From NCBI RefSeq assembly GCF_006442965.1, contig NZ_VFWX01000012.1, positions 62,001-126,000 of the forward strand: a stretch of DNA of 64,000 nt, read 5' to 3'. The translations under genes were made by a program, and so were the position numbers. This DNA comes from Mesorhizobium sp. CU3 (lineage in GTDB: Bacteria > Pseudomonadota > Alphaproteobacteria > Rhizobiales > Rhizobiaceae). Positions within the stretch are counted from its first letter, which is position 1. Each line of letters opens with the position of its first letter. The notes beneath the pieces are model-generated. The model did not search any database. It was not told where the DNA came from and saw only the letters and a list, made by a program, of their open reading frames with translations. Positions 25,442-35,629 of the stretch are shown here, piece by piece.

Positions 25442-25487
25442 TGCATATCGCGCAAAAGTGACCTCGGTTTTGCGGGACGACATGCAT
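25441..25487. repeat. Imperfect 47-bp palindrome, probable interspersed repeat
   Basis: The element starts and ends with ATGCAT, with GCGCAAAA at 25450-25457 mirrored by TTTTGCG at 25468-25474. It resembles a short palindromic repeat I recall from Mesorhizobium and related genomes, where copies lie between genes. Here it begins at the LysR stop codon. It could fold into a hairpin in the transcript. Confidence 0.45.
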
Positions 25488-25752
25488 CATACGAACCAAA
25501 ACGCGGCGCGTGCGTTCGTTCGGATGCAACGCACTTTGGGCGATCGGCCAGTGCAAGCCTCGCGAACCGACCGTTCGAGCCTTCACATGAAATCGGGCTT
25601 GTCGTCGTCTGTGCCCGGTTTGTCGACGCCCAGATTCTCTCCAGTGTGCAGGCTGGGCTTGCGAAGGATCGCGGCGACCGGATCGGTCGCGCTTCGGCGA
25701 GAGACGTCTTAGCGGACTCCGAGCGGTGCGTGTTGATCCGCAACTGTAACGC
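25442..25752. other. 311-bp gap between convergent genes
   Basis: Its first 46 bases belong to the palindromic repeat. The rest shows no gene or clear signal; it separates the LysR gene from the SGNH hydrolase, which converge on it. Confidence 0.4.
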
Positions 25753-26418
25753 CTAGGGTGATAGCGTCAGTAGTTCTGCAATAACTGGCGCAACGGCCAA
25801 GCCGATTGCTCGGGTGTTCGCGGCATCCAGGTGGACGCCGTCGACGTCTGCGGCTTTGGCGATTGCTGCCGTGTCGAAGAACGCGCAAGCGTGTTGTTCG
25901 GCGACCTCGCGGTAGGTCGCTGCAAACCTCTCAGACTCCGCAATGTCGCGACCGCCCACAGGCCTCTGGTCGCCTCCAGCCGTAGGTCCAAAAGGAGGTG
26001 GACTCATAATCAGGATCTTGGGGATTTCCGCGCCATCACCATAGGGGTAGGTTTGGACGATTTCGACTAACCGTTCGATGCCAATTCTTGCCCCAAGGAT
26101 CTTGCCGCAAAGGTGCGGCTTGAGGTCGTTTGATCCGAGCATGATTGCAACCAGATCAAGTGGCCAATGACTGCTGAGCAGCGTTGGAAGGATTCGTGCT
26201 CCGTTGCGGTCGGCCACTGAGCTGTGGTCGTCGAAGCAGGTTGTTCTCCCCGGTAGGCCCTCGGCAATGACCCGCACCTCTGGAAGTTGTTCCTCTACCA
26301 CACTGGTCCAGCGGTACTCAAACGGGTGACGCCCACGACCATTTGTGGTGGCACCCCAAGTTAGACTGTCACCAAAAGCTAGGATCTGGCGCTTTTCAGT
26401 CAGTGTCGAAAGATTCAC
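25753..26418 (-). CDS. SGNH/GDSL-family esterase
   Basis: A 221-residue SGNH hydrolase without a signal peptide, so probably cytoplasmic. GDSLTWG at 16-22 contains the nucleophile Ser, GSND near 95-98 the oxyanion Asn, and DGVHLD near 193-198 the Asp-His pair, so all four blocks are present. The start is a GTG. It resembles arylesterase/acetyl-esterase relatives acting on small esters or acetylated sugars. It lies downstream of binding-protein gene 1 in module B on the same strand, so it may de-esterify the imported substrate. Confidence 0.85.
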   Translation of the reverse strand: MNLSTLTEKRQILAFGDSLTWGATTNGRGRHPFEYRWTSVVEEQLPEVRVIAEGLPGRTTCFDDHSSVADRNGARILPTLLSSHWPLDLVAIMLGSNDLKPHLCGKILGARIGIERLVEIVQTYPYGDGAEIPKILIMSPPPFGPTAGGDQRPVGGRDIAESERFAATYREVAEQHACAFFDTAAIAKAADVDGVHLDAANTRAIGLAVAPVIAELLTLSP

Positions 26419-26544
26419 CGTACTTCTTCTCCGCCAAAAACAGGGACTCGATCCGCTCAGGCCCAGCTGCCGCGGCCTTTGTCAGAACAATCTCGAAGTG
26501 ATGTTGTGCAGAACGAACGAGCTATGTGTGCGCCTAGATGAAGC

Positions 26545-27840
26545 TCACTTGCGTGGGCCGATTGCCTTCAGCCGGTCCGACATGTTCGTCAGGGCCTCAC
26601 TTGGCGTCTTCTGTCCCAACATAGCGGCTGCGATCTCTTCGCCAATCACAGTTCGCATCTCGTTAGCGTTCGCGAAGGGCGTAAGCTCATCTGGGCGAGC
26701 AGTGTTCGTGAGTCCAATCCACGTGACGAGATAGCTGTCATCCTTCATGGCGGCCAGTGCAGCCTTTGTGGATGGAAACACCCCGGTCTGCTTGTAGTAC
26801 TCGATCTGGATCTCAGTCTGGCTCAGCAATTTTACGAACTTGCCAGATGCGCCGTCTGGCGACGCCTTTGCGCCGCCATAGTCGAACATGCCAAGTAGAT
26901 GGCCCCATTGAATGCAAACAGGCAGTCTGTCGGCCGCGACAACCGGCATGGCAACAGGAATGACGTTGTGGTCATAGGCTTTGCCCTGCCCACTCTGCGC
27001 ACGGGCGAATGCACGGGCAAGTGGGGGGTCGGGGTAGAAAGCGACCTGTTCCTGGGCGAAAAGTCGTCTGATATCGAAACGGTCGTTTCCGGGAAGGATC
27101 AGGCCTTCTTTGACCATATCCGCGAGAAGCGTCAGAGCCTGCCTGTTCTCGTTTGAGTCCACGACGACTTCCCCGTCGTCACTGAAGAGAGATCCTCCGA
27201 ACGTCCAAAAGAAGAGCTGAGCTTCAAACTGGGTGAGCGCAGGATTCTTCGTACTGAAACCCATCGGGCTTGATGAGGGCTTGTCCTTCTTCACTTTGCG
27301 CAAGGCGTCAAGAAAAGCATCAATCAACACCGGCATCTCGCTAACACCAGCATCCGCGAGAACCTTGGCATGGCCCACCAGCCCCACCGAGCCGATCGCC
27401 CACGGAAGGGCATAACGCCTCCCATTGACCAGCGTCATCGCCAGCGCGGAGGGATGGTAGGTAGCGTCCACGAACTCCTTGCCGAAGACCTCGTCCACGT
27501 CAAACATGCCGCCGGCAGAAGCGAACCCGGGGAGCCAACGCTCCGCTAGCTGCCCAACATCAGTCTTTTGGTTGGACCGCTTGCGCAAAAGTAGCGTTGT
27601 CTCCATCTGGTTGAACGGAACCCCGATCGTTTCGAGGGCAACACCTTCATTCAACATCCTGAACTGTTTGAATGTGCTATCGAGAAACGGCTTGCTGCCT
27701 GCCTCCGTATGGCTCCAGCCTATGTAGACCAGACTGTCGCTGGACGCCGCATTGCCAACAGCCGATCCAGAGAGATAGGCCGCTCCGGCAGTGCCAGCCA
27801 TCTTCAGAAGGCGACGTCGCGTCAACTCCGATTCGATCAC
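26545..27840 (-). CDS. ABC sugar-binding protein 1 (family 1 extracellular)
   Basis: A 431-residue binding protein with a twin-arginine-type leader (TRRRLLKMAGTAGAA). The GTG at 27840 is preferred to the one at 27864 because GAGGAGGA lies about five bases upstream, and it brings the length in line with the paralogue at 31933-33231. The two share long stretches, for example MGFSTKNP and AQEQVAFYPDPPLARAFA, and appear roughly 70% alike by eye. No permease or ATPase is adjacent, so it probably feeds the same importer. Its own operator-like palindrome lies at 27962-27979. Confidence 0.88.
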   Translation of the reverse strand: MIESELTRRRLLKMAGTAGAAYLSGSAVGNAASSDSLVYIGWSHTEAGSKPFLDSTFKQFRMLNEGVALETIGVPFNQMETTLLLRKRSNQKTDVGQLAERWLPGFASAGGMFDVDEVFGKEFVDATYHPSALAMTLVNGRRYALPWAIGSVGLVGHAKVLADAGVSEMPVLIDAFLDALRKVKKDKPSSSPMGFSTKNPALTQFEAQLFFWTFGGSLFSDDGEVVVDSNENRQALTLLADMVKEGLILPGNDRFDIRRLFAQEQVAFYPDPPLARAFARAQSGQGKAYDHNVIPVAMPVVAADRLPVCIQWGHLLGMFDYGGAKASPDGASGKFVKLLSQTEIQIEYYKQTGVFPSTKAALAAMKDDSYLVTWIGLTNTARPDELTPFANANEMRTVIGEEIAAAMLGQKTPSEALTNMSDRLKAIGPRK

Positions 27841-28309
27841 ATTTTCCTCCTCGCGGGTAGGCACCTAGGTAAACGAAGCCAAGCTGCGAAATAGGCGAGC
27901 CGCGTTGCTTCATCATTCCGGCAAGCTTTGCCGCTTTGTCCCGTCGGTCAGTGCATAATGGTGGAATACATGTATACCAGTCAAGATGGTTCGTGTTTGG
28001 AATCGTGATCGAGTGCGTCATTGGCGACAACGCGTCATGGTAAAGATTGAGGGCCTTCGACAAGGCTTGCCGCAAGCTTGGCCTCAAGGACAGGGGCACC
28101 GAACCCTCATGCCTAAGACGGACTGCTCCACCCAGATCGCCCTCAGGGGCTGATGCCATCGGATATCCGATTTCCGACTACCGCGCTGCCTGGCTTCATT
28201 ACTAAATGCCAACAGCCTCTACTGCTGCAGAAAGTCGCAAACACCAATCATCTGACTTGACCAGTGCGCGGGCTGGTTGAAGCTCCACAGCCTGATTGAA
28301 GAAAGTTGG
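27841..28309. other. 469-bp control region of binding protein 1
   Basis: It contains one copy of the module B palindrome. Nothing else is recognisable; the remainder includes the trailer of the SDR operon and no convincing open frame. Confidence 0.45.
27962..27979. promoter_or_regulatory. Module B operator, copy 1
   Basis: TGGAATACATGTATACCA, an almost perfect 18-bp palindrome, lies about 120 bases before the start of binding protein 1. Two close copies lie at 33540 and 39026. Palindromes of the ATACATGTAT type fit FCD-group GntR regulators, one of which is encoded at 40544. Confidence 0.65.
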
Positions 28310-29059
28310 TCACAGCGCGAACCCGCCGTCGATGGGGTGGACATGTCCCGTTGTAAAACAGGACTCGTCGGATGCAAGATATACCGCCAAGCCTGCCACC
28401 TCCTCGGCTTTACCGAGGCGACCCATAGGCTGTCTGTCGAGAAAAGTTTGCCGAACCTCTTCAAGCGACCGACCGGTGATGTTGGCCAGGCTCGCCACGC
28501 GTTCATCGAGCGACGGCGATTGTATTGTGCCAGGACAAATAGCGTTGGCACGGACGCCCTGCCGGATGAAATCGATAGCAATCGCCTTCGTCAGGCCGAT
28601 CACCGCAGCCTTGCTCGCGCCATAGACGTACCGATTAGGAACCCCACGAATTGAGGATACGATTGAAGAAATATTGATGATCGAGCCGGAGCCTTGACTC
28701 AGCATCCCCGGCAGAAATGCAGTGATGGTTCGGTGCATCGATTTTGCATTCAAGTCAAATGACAGATCCCAGTGCGCCTCAGTGCAATCGAGGACGGTGC
28801 CAGTGTGAACGTAGCCGGCGCAATTCACCAAAATGTCGACTGTCCCGATCTCATTGGCCAGTGACTGGACATCCGCAGTCGATAACACGTCCAGGCGTCG
28901 AGCTCGAATGCCGTCCGCCAAGCCCAGAAGCTTGGCTTCATCAAGGTCGGTTGCCCACACGTTGGCACCCTCCCTATCAAAGGCTTCGGCGATCGCGCGT
29001 CCTATTCCCTGGCCGACAGCTGTTACGAGTGCATTCTTGGTTTGCAGACGTCCGGCCAT
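28310..29059 (-). CDS. SDR resembling 2-keto-3-deoxy-L-fuconate dehydrogenase
   Basis: A 249-residue short-chain dehydrogenase with TAVGQGIG at 13-20, Asp38 for NAD, and the catalytic set Ser131/132, Tyr146 and Lys150 (YGASK). The segments GVPNRYVYGASKAAVIGLTK and CPGTIQSPSL closely match what I recall of KDF dehydrogenases of nonphosphorylative sugar pathways, which oxidise 2-keto-3-deoxy acids to 2,4-diketo acids. The start at 29059 is four bases after the ATPase stop; the longer frame to 29074 overlaps that gene. It closes the ABC operon, and its product would suit the FAH hydrolase at 34747. Confidence 0.82.
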   Translation of the reverse strand: MAGRLQTKNALVTAVGQGIGRAIAEAFDREGANVWATDLDEAKLLGLADGIRARRLDVLSTADVQSLANEIGTVDILVNCAGYVHTGTVLDCTEAHWDLSFDLNAKSMHRTITAFLPGMLSQGSGSIINISSIVSSIRGVPNRYVYGASKAAVIGLTKAIAIDFIRQGVRANAICPGTIQSPSLDERVASLANITGRSLEEVRQTFLDRQPMGRLGKAEEVAGLAVYLASDESCFTTGHVHPIDGGFAL

Positions 29060-29063
29060 CGCT

Positions 29064-30119
<1,056 letters not shown>

Positions 30120-30173
30120 GGTTGTTCCTATTCGGGATTCAGGGTCCGGTTTGAAGGCTGCGATATCGGCGGC

Positions 30174-31025
30174 TCAGCTTTTCACCGCGCCCGATGTCAG
30201 GCCTGCAACGAAGAATCTCTGAAGAAACGCAAAGATAATGACTGCCGGCAGGGAGGCGAGGATAGCGGCCGCCATTGCACCGCCCCAGTCCTGCTGCATT
30301 TCACCGAAGAACGTGAGCAGAAGTCCCGGCCCGATCGTGCGAAGATTATCGCTTGTCACGAGCGTCAGTGAATAGAGAAGGTCATTCCAGGCCCAGGTGA
30401 ACGAGTAGACCGCAACCGAGATCAACGCAGGCTTTGACAACGGCAGCACAATCCTACGGAGGATCGCGATTTCGGATGCTCCGTCGATGCGAGCTGCCTC
30501 AATAAGTTCGTTAGGTAGCCGCGAGTAGAAGGAGAAAAGAATGTAGATCGCGGGAGGGAGGGCAAATACGACGTAGGCGATCGTCAGGCCGGTCAACGTA
30601 TCCAGGAGCCCGGCACTTTGCATCATTGGATAGAGACTGATTAGGATCACGGCAAAAGGGAACATCTGCGCGCCGATCATGATGTTCATTGTCGCGAAAC
30701 GGCCCGAGAAGCGGTACTTGGCAAAACCATAGGCTGCTAGCGCCGCGAGGGTTGTCGTGAGCAGCGACGACCCGCCAGCGGTGATCATGCTGTTGACTAA
30801 ATAAGTTGGCAAATTGGACTGGGAGATTGCTCGCTTGAAATTGTCCAAGACCGGATGAGTCGGGATGAATTCCGGGAACTGAACAAAGATTTGCTGGTTT
30901 GGCTTCAGCGCCGTCACCATCATCCAGTAGACCGGAAAAAACAGGAAGGAGACGAGAAACAGGAGCGCCAAAGCTCTGGCAATGACCGCAACGGGTCGAC
31001 GTGACGCGAGGACGAGCGGGTTCAT
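30174..31025 (-). CDS. Sugar ABC transporter permease (MalG type)
   Basis: A 283-residue inner-membrane permease with six predicted helices and the coupling motif EAARIDGASEIAILRRIVLP. The ATG at 31025 overlaps the upstream permease stop by four bases, which marks it as the true start; the longer frame to 31094 only reads into that gene. It pairs with the permease at 31022-31918. Confidence 0.9.
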   Translation of the reverse strand: MNPLVLASRRPVAVIARALALLFLVSFLFFPVYWMMVTALKPNQQIFVQFPEFIPTHPVLDNFKRAISQSNLPTYLVNSMITAGGSSLLTTTLAALAAYGFAKYRFSGRFATMNIMIGAQMFPFAVILISLYPMMQSAGLLDTLTGLTIAYVVFALPPAIYILFSFYSRLPNELIEAARIDGASEIAILRRIVLPLSKPALISVAVYSFTWAWNDLLYSLTLVTSDNLRTIGPGLLLTFFGEMQQDWGGAMAAAILASLPAVIIFAFLQRFFVAGLTSGAVKS

Positions 31026-31918
31026 GATCCGTGGGTTTCCGTGAACATCGAGCGCAGGTACGGAATTGCGATGACAGCGATCGTCAAAAACCATATGACG
31101 CCGATGGCCGACGCCATGCCAAGATCCCAGTTTTCGAAAGCGCGTCGATAGACCTCGATCGAAAAGACTGTCGTGGCCCGTACAGGACCGCCTGAGGTCA
31201 TAGCGTAGATGATGTCGAACATCTGGAGGTTACCCATGGCCTGCAATATGATCATCACGCCCAGCGTCTTTCTAATGTGAGGCAGCACCACATAGCGGAT
31301 GACGTGAAAGTCGTTTGCCCCATCTATCCTGGCGGCCTCGACCTGCTCTTGTGGAAGAGACTGCAACGCTGCAAGAACAAACAGCATCACGACAGGTGTG
31401 CTCAACCACGCCTTTGCACTGATCACGGCGATCATCGCCCCGACGCTATCGGACAAGAAGAAGATCGGCTGGTGGATCAGCCCCGTCCAAAGAAGGACGG
31501 CGTTCACCACGCCGTACTGGCCGTTATAGAGCCAACTCCATAGAAGGGCCGTTACGGTACTGGGCAGGACCCACGGAAGAAGCGATGCGGCGCGAATGAT
31601 GGTGCGACCGCGCATTGGTTCATTGAGGAGAAGCGCATAGGTTGTCCCAAACAGTGTCGTGATCGAAGTCGTGCAGATGACGAAGATCCCCGTCACCCGC
31701 CACGACTCTCTGAAGCCGGGATCCGCGAAAAGTCTGACAAAGTTCGCGAGTCCAACGAAGCGTGGCTCGGCCGATGTCAGAAGATATTCGTTGAACGCCA
31801 ACCAAAGCGACCTTGCGAAGGGTACAAAGATCAGTAGCAGAAAGGCGATCAAGGCAGGGACCGTAAGGGCGAAGCCGAAACGGTGCTGTGCTGCATCGAG
31901 AGTGCGTGTTTTAAGCAT
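31022..31918 (-). CDS. Sugar ABC transporter permease (MalF type)
   Basis: A 298-residue permease with about six helices and the coupling motif VEAARIDGANDFHVIRYVVLP. The start at 31918 places it 14 bases after the binding-protein stop; the Shine-Dalgarno sequence is weak. It forms the heterodimeric channel with the MalG-type partner. Confidence 0.9.
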   Translation of the reverse strand: MLKTRTLDAAQHRFGFALTVPALIAFLLLIFVPFARSLWLAFNEYLLTSAEPRFVGLANFVRLFADPGFRESWRVTGIFVICTTSITTLFGTTYALLLNEPMRGRTIIRAASLLPWVLPSTVTALLWSWLYNGQYGVVNAVLLWTGLIHQPIFFLSDSVGAMIAVISAKAWLSTPVVMLFVLAALQSLPQEQVEAARIDGANDFHVIRYVVLPHIRKTLGVMIILQAMGNLQMFDIIYAMTSGGPVRATTVFSIEVYRRAFENWDLGMASAIGVIWFLTIAVIAIPYLRSMFTETHGS

Positions 31919-31932
31919 CGGGGGACTTGTGG

Positions 31933-33231
31933 CTATGACTTGCGGGGACCTATCGCCTTGAGCCGATCGGACATACTCGTCAACGCATCCTGCGGTGTCT
32001 TTTGGCCCAGCATCGCGGCGGCGACTTCCTCTCCGATGACCGTGCTCAGTTCGGTGGCATTGGCGAACGATACCAATTCGTCTGGCCGCGCTGTCCTCGA
32101 CAGTTCGAGCCATCCGGTTAAGTACGCGTCATCCCGGAGCGCTTCGATCGCAGCCAGCGCCGAGGGAAACGCCCCGGTCGCCTTGTAGTACTCGATCTGA
32201 ACTTCGGGCTTGCTAAGCATTTTGACAAAACGCCCGGAAGGGCCGTCGGCCGCCGCCATGGCCCCGCCATAGTCAAGCATACCGAGCAAATGGCCCCACT
32301 GCAGGGACACAGCCTCATTACCTGCCTTGAGCACGGGCATGGCTACTGGCAAGACATTCTTGTCGTAAGCAGTGCCCTGGCCGCTCTGGGCACGCGCGAA
32401 AGCGCGCGCAAGCGGGGGATCCGGGTAGAAAGCAACCTGTTCCTGAGCGAAAAGCCGGCGAAGGTCAAACCGGTCGTTGCCAGGCAAGATCAATCCATCC
32501 TTGACCAGATCGGCCAGCAGGGTCAGAGCCTGCTTGTTGGGTTCGGAATCAACAACTATTCCGCCTGACGCGTCGAAGAAGGAGCCGCCGAACGTCCAGA
32601 AGAACAGCTGGGATTCGAACTGCGTCAAACCTGGGTTCTTCGTGCTGAACCCCATGGGGCTCGACGAGGGTTTGGCCTTCTTCACCTTGCGCAGCGCGTC
32701 TACGAAGGCGTCAATCGTCCTTGGCGCTTCTTTGACGCCGGCCTCCTCCATCACCTTTGCGTTGCCGACAAGACCGGTGGATCCAGCAACCCACGGCAGC
32801 GCATAGCGCTTTCCATTGATCTTGGTCATGGCCAGCGCGGTTGGATGATAGGTTTTGTCAACAAACTGTGAGCCAAATATCTCGTCGACATCAGACATAC
32901 CGCCAGCCGCGACGAACGAGGAAAGCCAGCGCTCCTGGAGTTGGGCCACGTCGGTGCGCTGGTTCGAGCGCTTGCGTAGAAGCAGCGTGGTTTGAACCTG
33001 AGCGAAGGGGACGCCGATGGTTTCCAGCTTGCTGGCCTTGTTCTCGGCGCGAAATCGGTCGAAAACCTGCTCGAGATAAGCCTTGCTCCCAGCCTCTGTG
33101 TGGCTCCAGCCGACATAAACCATGTCGTCCTGTCCGGTGGCGAAGACTTTACCTGATGCTCCCAGATGAGCAGCACCGGCGGCCGCGCCCAACGTCAACA
33201 GGTCACGCCTGCTCAGTCTCGTTGTGATCAT
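31933..33231 (-). CDS. ABC sugar-binding protein 2 (family 1 extracellular)
   Basis: A 432-residue binding protein with a twin-arginine-type leader (SRRDLLTLGAAAGAAHLG). The ATG at 33231 follows GGGAGG, so the track extension to 33426 is rejected. It is the paralogue of the protein at 26545-27840 and lies in the operon with both permeases and the ATPase. Two kept copies suggest either gene dosage or slightly different ligands for one importer. Confidence 0.9.
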   Translation of the reverse strand: MITTRLSRRDLLTLGAAAGAAHLGASGKVFATGQDDMVYVGWSHTEAGSKAYLEQVFDRFRAENKASKLETIGVPFAQVQTTLLLRKRSNQRTDVAQLQERWLSSFVAAGGMSDVDEIFGSQFVDKTYHPTALAMTKINGKRYALPWVAGSTGLVGNAKVMEEAGVKEAPRTIDAFVDALRKVKKAKPSSSPMGFSTKNPGLTQFESQLFFWTFGGSFFDASGGIVVDSEPNKQALTLLADLVKDGLILPGNDRFDLRRLFAQEQVAFYPDPPLARAFARAQSGQGTAYDKNVLPVAMPVLKAGNEAVSLQWGHLLGMLDYGGAMAAADGPSGRFVKMLSKPEVQIEYYKATGAFPSALAAIEALRDDAYLTGWLELSRTARPDELVSFANATELSTVIGEEVAAAMLGQKTPQDALTSMSDRLKAIGPRKS

Positions 33232-33274
33232 GATATCCTCCCGATGATCATTTGCTTCAGATGGCGTGCCAGCC

Positions 33275-33472
33275 CTAGGCCTCCGGCGGTGTGTTGTACG
33301 CTTCGTCAGGATCGTCGATCGGCGTGTGCTGACGAGGGTCGAGCACTGAGTTGCAAAGGCGCGCCCCCAGGTCATCGAAATCCTTGCCAACAGGGGCGCT
33401 AAGACCTGTCTCGCTATACACTCCAAGCGCTTTGCGGTTCAGCGGGTCAAACTGGACGAAAATGGTCTTCAT
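33275..33472 (-). CDS. Small acidic protein at head of ABC operon
   Basis: A 65-residue acidic protein read from the ATG at 33472, supported by GGAG eight bases upstream. It has a short hydrophobic-polar start (MKTIFVQFDP) and a Pro/Asp-rich end, with no signal peptide. It is the first gene after the shared operator at 33540 and lies 43 bases before binding protein 2. I recognise no family; it could be a small regulator or accessory of this importer. Confidence 0.55.
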   Translation of the reverse strand: MKTIFVQFDPLNRKALGVYSETGLSAPVGKDFDDLGARLCNSVLDPRQHTPIDDPDEAYNTPPEA

Positions 33473-33539
33473 CTCTCGCGCTCCGGCCAAAACGCTCTTC
33501 CCAGACACGGCCGACGCTGGTCAGCAAATTCGCTTATAC

Positions 33540-33557
33540 TGACATACATGTATACTA
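33540..33557. promoter_or_regulatory. Module B operator, copy 2
   Basis: TGACATACATGTATACTA matches copies 1 and 3 with ATACATGTATAC identical at its core. It lies in the divergent gap between the ABC operon (start 33472) and the sugar dehydrogenase-like SDR (start 33666), so one site could control both. Confidence 0.65.
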
Positions 33558-33665
33558 GTCAATCCTTGGTTTCCGTGCTGAACTGCCTCGTGGGGTTGTC
33601 AATCGCAGACAGCTCCCGCCACTTTCGCAGTTTTGGAAATGAACACCGTACGCAGGACAGATTCG

Positions 33666-34418
33666 ATGCCCAAGACGCAATATAGCTCTCTGAAGGATAG
33701 GACCGTGCTGGTCACTGGCGGCGCCAGCGGCATTGGCGAAAGCATAGCCCGCGCTTTCCACGCACAGGGCTGCAGCGTGGCGATATTCGACTACGATGTC
33801 GCGGCGGGGGAACTTCTGGCAAGAGATCTCGGCGACCGGGTATGTTTCGAACATGTCGACGTCCGCGACATTCCGGCACTCCGTTCGGCCATTCGACGAA
33901 CGATTGATACTATGGGTGCCATCACCATACTGGTCAACAATGCAGCAAGGGATGATCGCCACACGATCGACGAAGTGACGCCTGAGTTCTGGCGCGAACG
34001 ATTCGCGACAAATCTCGACCATCAGTTCTTCGCCGCGCAAGCGGTCGCGCCCGACATGGCGAAAGCAGGCGGAGGGTCAATCATAAATATGGGCTCGACC
34101 AGCTACATGATCAGCAGCAATTCTTTCGCAGCGTACAAGACTGCCAAGTCGGCAGTGGTCGGACTGACGCGGGCGTTGGCGCGAGAACTGGGCTCGAAGG
34201 ATATCCGGGTCAATTGCCTCGTGCCGGGCTGGATCATGACGCAACGGCAAATCGAAAAATGGCTGACACCCGAGGGGGAAAAGGAATTGCTGACGCGTCA
34301 GTGCCTTAAGCGCAAGTTGATGCCTCAGGACATCGCCAACTTTGCGCTGTTTCTTGGTTCCGATGATTCGAGTGCGATGTCGGCTCAGACATGCATTGTC
34401 GATGGCGGCTGGGCGTGA
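33666..34418 (+). CDS. SDR resembling sugar 1-dehydrogenase (galactose/fucose/arabinose type)
   Basis: A 250-residue short-chain dehydrogenase with TGGASGIG at 17-24, Asp42 after the second strand and the catalytic Tyr157-Lys161 (YKTAK). NNAARDDRH at 91-99 and the C-terminal LVPGWIMTQRQIEKWLTP recall bacterial aldose 1-dehydrogenases, which oxidise a free sugar to its lactone. The start at 33666 fits the family length; earlier in-frame ATGs at 33633 and 33639 are possible. It is divergent from the ABC operon across the shared operator, suggesting it performs the first step on the imported sugar. Confidence 0.82.
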   Translation: MPKTQYSSLKDRTVLVTGGASGIGESIARAFHAQGCSVAIFDYDVAAGELLARDLGDRVCFEHVDVRDIPALRSAIRRTIDTMGAITILVNNAARDDRHTIDEVTPEFWRERFATNLDHQFFAAQAVAPDMAKAGGGSIINMGSTSYMISSNSFAAYKTAKSAVVGLTRALARELGSKDIRVNCLVPGWIMTQRQIEKWLTPEGEKELLTRQCLKRKLMPQDIANFALFLGSDDSSAMSAQTCIVDGGWA

Positions 34419-34746
34419 GGGTTCGCGCCAAGCGCCGCCATAGCGGCTGCCTGATATGGAAACCGTCGGCGAGAACCGCGATGCGGAGTCGGGCTCCCTG
34501 CGCTTGACAACTTCCCAATACTCGCAGGTCAACGGCCTGGCCCGCAGATCAGTAGGTGTCGCGACAGAAGGCAAGCGATTTCTGGACGACTGAAATGGGC
34601 CGGCGCCGGCCCCATGCCACAACGGCCAGCAGGGCGACGAACCGGCCATCGTCAATTTCAAATGGAGAGACCGGCGGCTCGAACCTGCATGTGATGAGTG
34701 GCCGGTCCCTTCCGGCCGCTCGTTTCTGGCTACCGTGCTTCGTCCG
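34419..34746. other. 328-bp gap with two GC-rich inverted repeats
   Basis: GGGCCGGC and GCCGGCCC form a perfect 16-bp palindrome at 34597-34612. A nine-base stem (one G-T pair) with a six-base loop lies at 34697-34720. The gap separates convergent genes, so these may act as a two-way transcription end, though neither is followed by a long T-run. No gene is seen. Confidence 0.45.
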
Positions 34747-35586
34747 TCAAGCTGAGCCGACCGTCTGGAACTGGCGTCCTAAGCCCTGGATGGCCAGTTC
34801 CATGGTATCGCCGGGGGTCAGGTAGCGCGGTGGCTTGAAGCCCATGCCTACGCCTGGCGGCGTCCCCGTCGTGACGACATCGCCAGGCATGAGGATCATG
34901 AACTGCGAGATATAGGAGACGAGCTTCGGGACGCCGAAGATCATCGTTTCGGTCGAACCGTTCTGGACGAGCTCGCCATTGACCCTCAGCATCATCGGTA
35001 GACGGCCAACATCGACCTCGTCGGGGGTCACGAGCCAAGGGCCGAGGGGGCCGAATGTGGGGCATCCCTTGCCTTTGGTCCAGGTTCCGCCACGCTCGAG
35101 CTGGTAGGATCGCTCCGAGACATCATTGCAAATGCAGTAGCCCGCCACATGATCGAGCGCTTCCTCCTCGGAGACGTAGGTTCCCCGCGTTCCGATCACG
35201 ATCGCAAGCTCAACCTCCCAGTCGGTCTTCACCGAGCCTCGGGGGATCAGGACGTCGTCGTTTGGCCCGATGACGCAAGACGGCGCCTTGTTAAACAAGA
35301 TGGGTTCTTGTGGGATCGGCATGCCGCTCTCGGCCGCGTGGTCTGCGTAGTTGAGACCGACCGCGATGAAATTACCCACCCCGGCCACGCATGGCCCCAG
35401 CCTCTGACCCGATGGCGCAAGTGGAAGGTTTTGGGGGTCGAGGGCCCTGAGCGCCGCGAAGCTTTCCCGCCCGAGTGCCTCGCCGCGCAAATCGGGGATG
35501 TGGGCCGAAAGATCGCGAACGTGTCCGTGTTCATCCACAAGCCCCGGCTTTTCATGTCCGTGTTCACCGAACCTGACAAATTTCAT
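34747..35586 (-). CDS. FAH-family hydrolase, probable 2,4-diketo-3-deoxy-sugar-acid hydrolase
   Basis: A 279-residue fumarylacetoacetate hydrolase-family protein with an N-terminal cap domain and a C-terminal catalytic domain. GLNYADHAAE at about 107-116, the acidic metal site DWEVELAIVIG and NDVSERSYQ are typical, and GDVVTTGTPPGVGMGFKPP closes the site. Members resembling it cleave 2,4-diketo-3-deoxy-fuconate to pyruvate and lactate, or act on ureidoglycolate-like compounds. The start follows AAGGGAA. It lies 43 bases after tctA in the TTT operon and suits the KDF-dehydrogenase-like SDR at 28310. Confidence 0.85.
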   Translation of the reverse strand: MKFVRFGEHGHEKPGLVDEHGHVRDLSAHIPDLRGEALGRESFAALRALDPQNLPLAPSGQRLGPCVAGVGNFIAVGLNYADHAAESGMPIPQEPILFNKAPSCVIGPNDDVLIPRGSVKTDWEVELAIVIGTRGTYVSEEEALDHVAGYCICNDVSERSYQLERGGTWTKGKGCPTFGPLGPWLVTPDEVDVGRLPMMLRVNGELVQNGSTETMIFGVPKLVSYISQFMILMPGDVVTTGTPPGVGMGFKPPRYLTPGDTMELAIQGLGRQFQTVGSA

Positions 35587-35629
35587 CCAAATTCCCTTTC
35601 AACAACTGATGCGGGTGTTCGGCGTTAGC

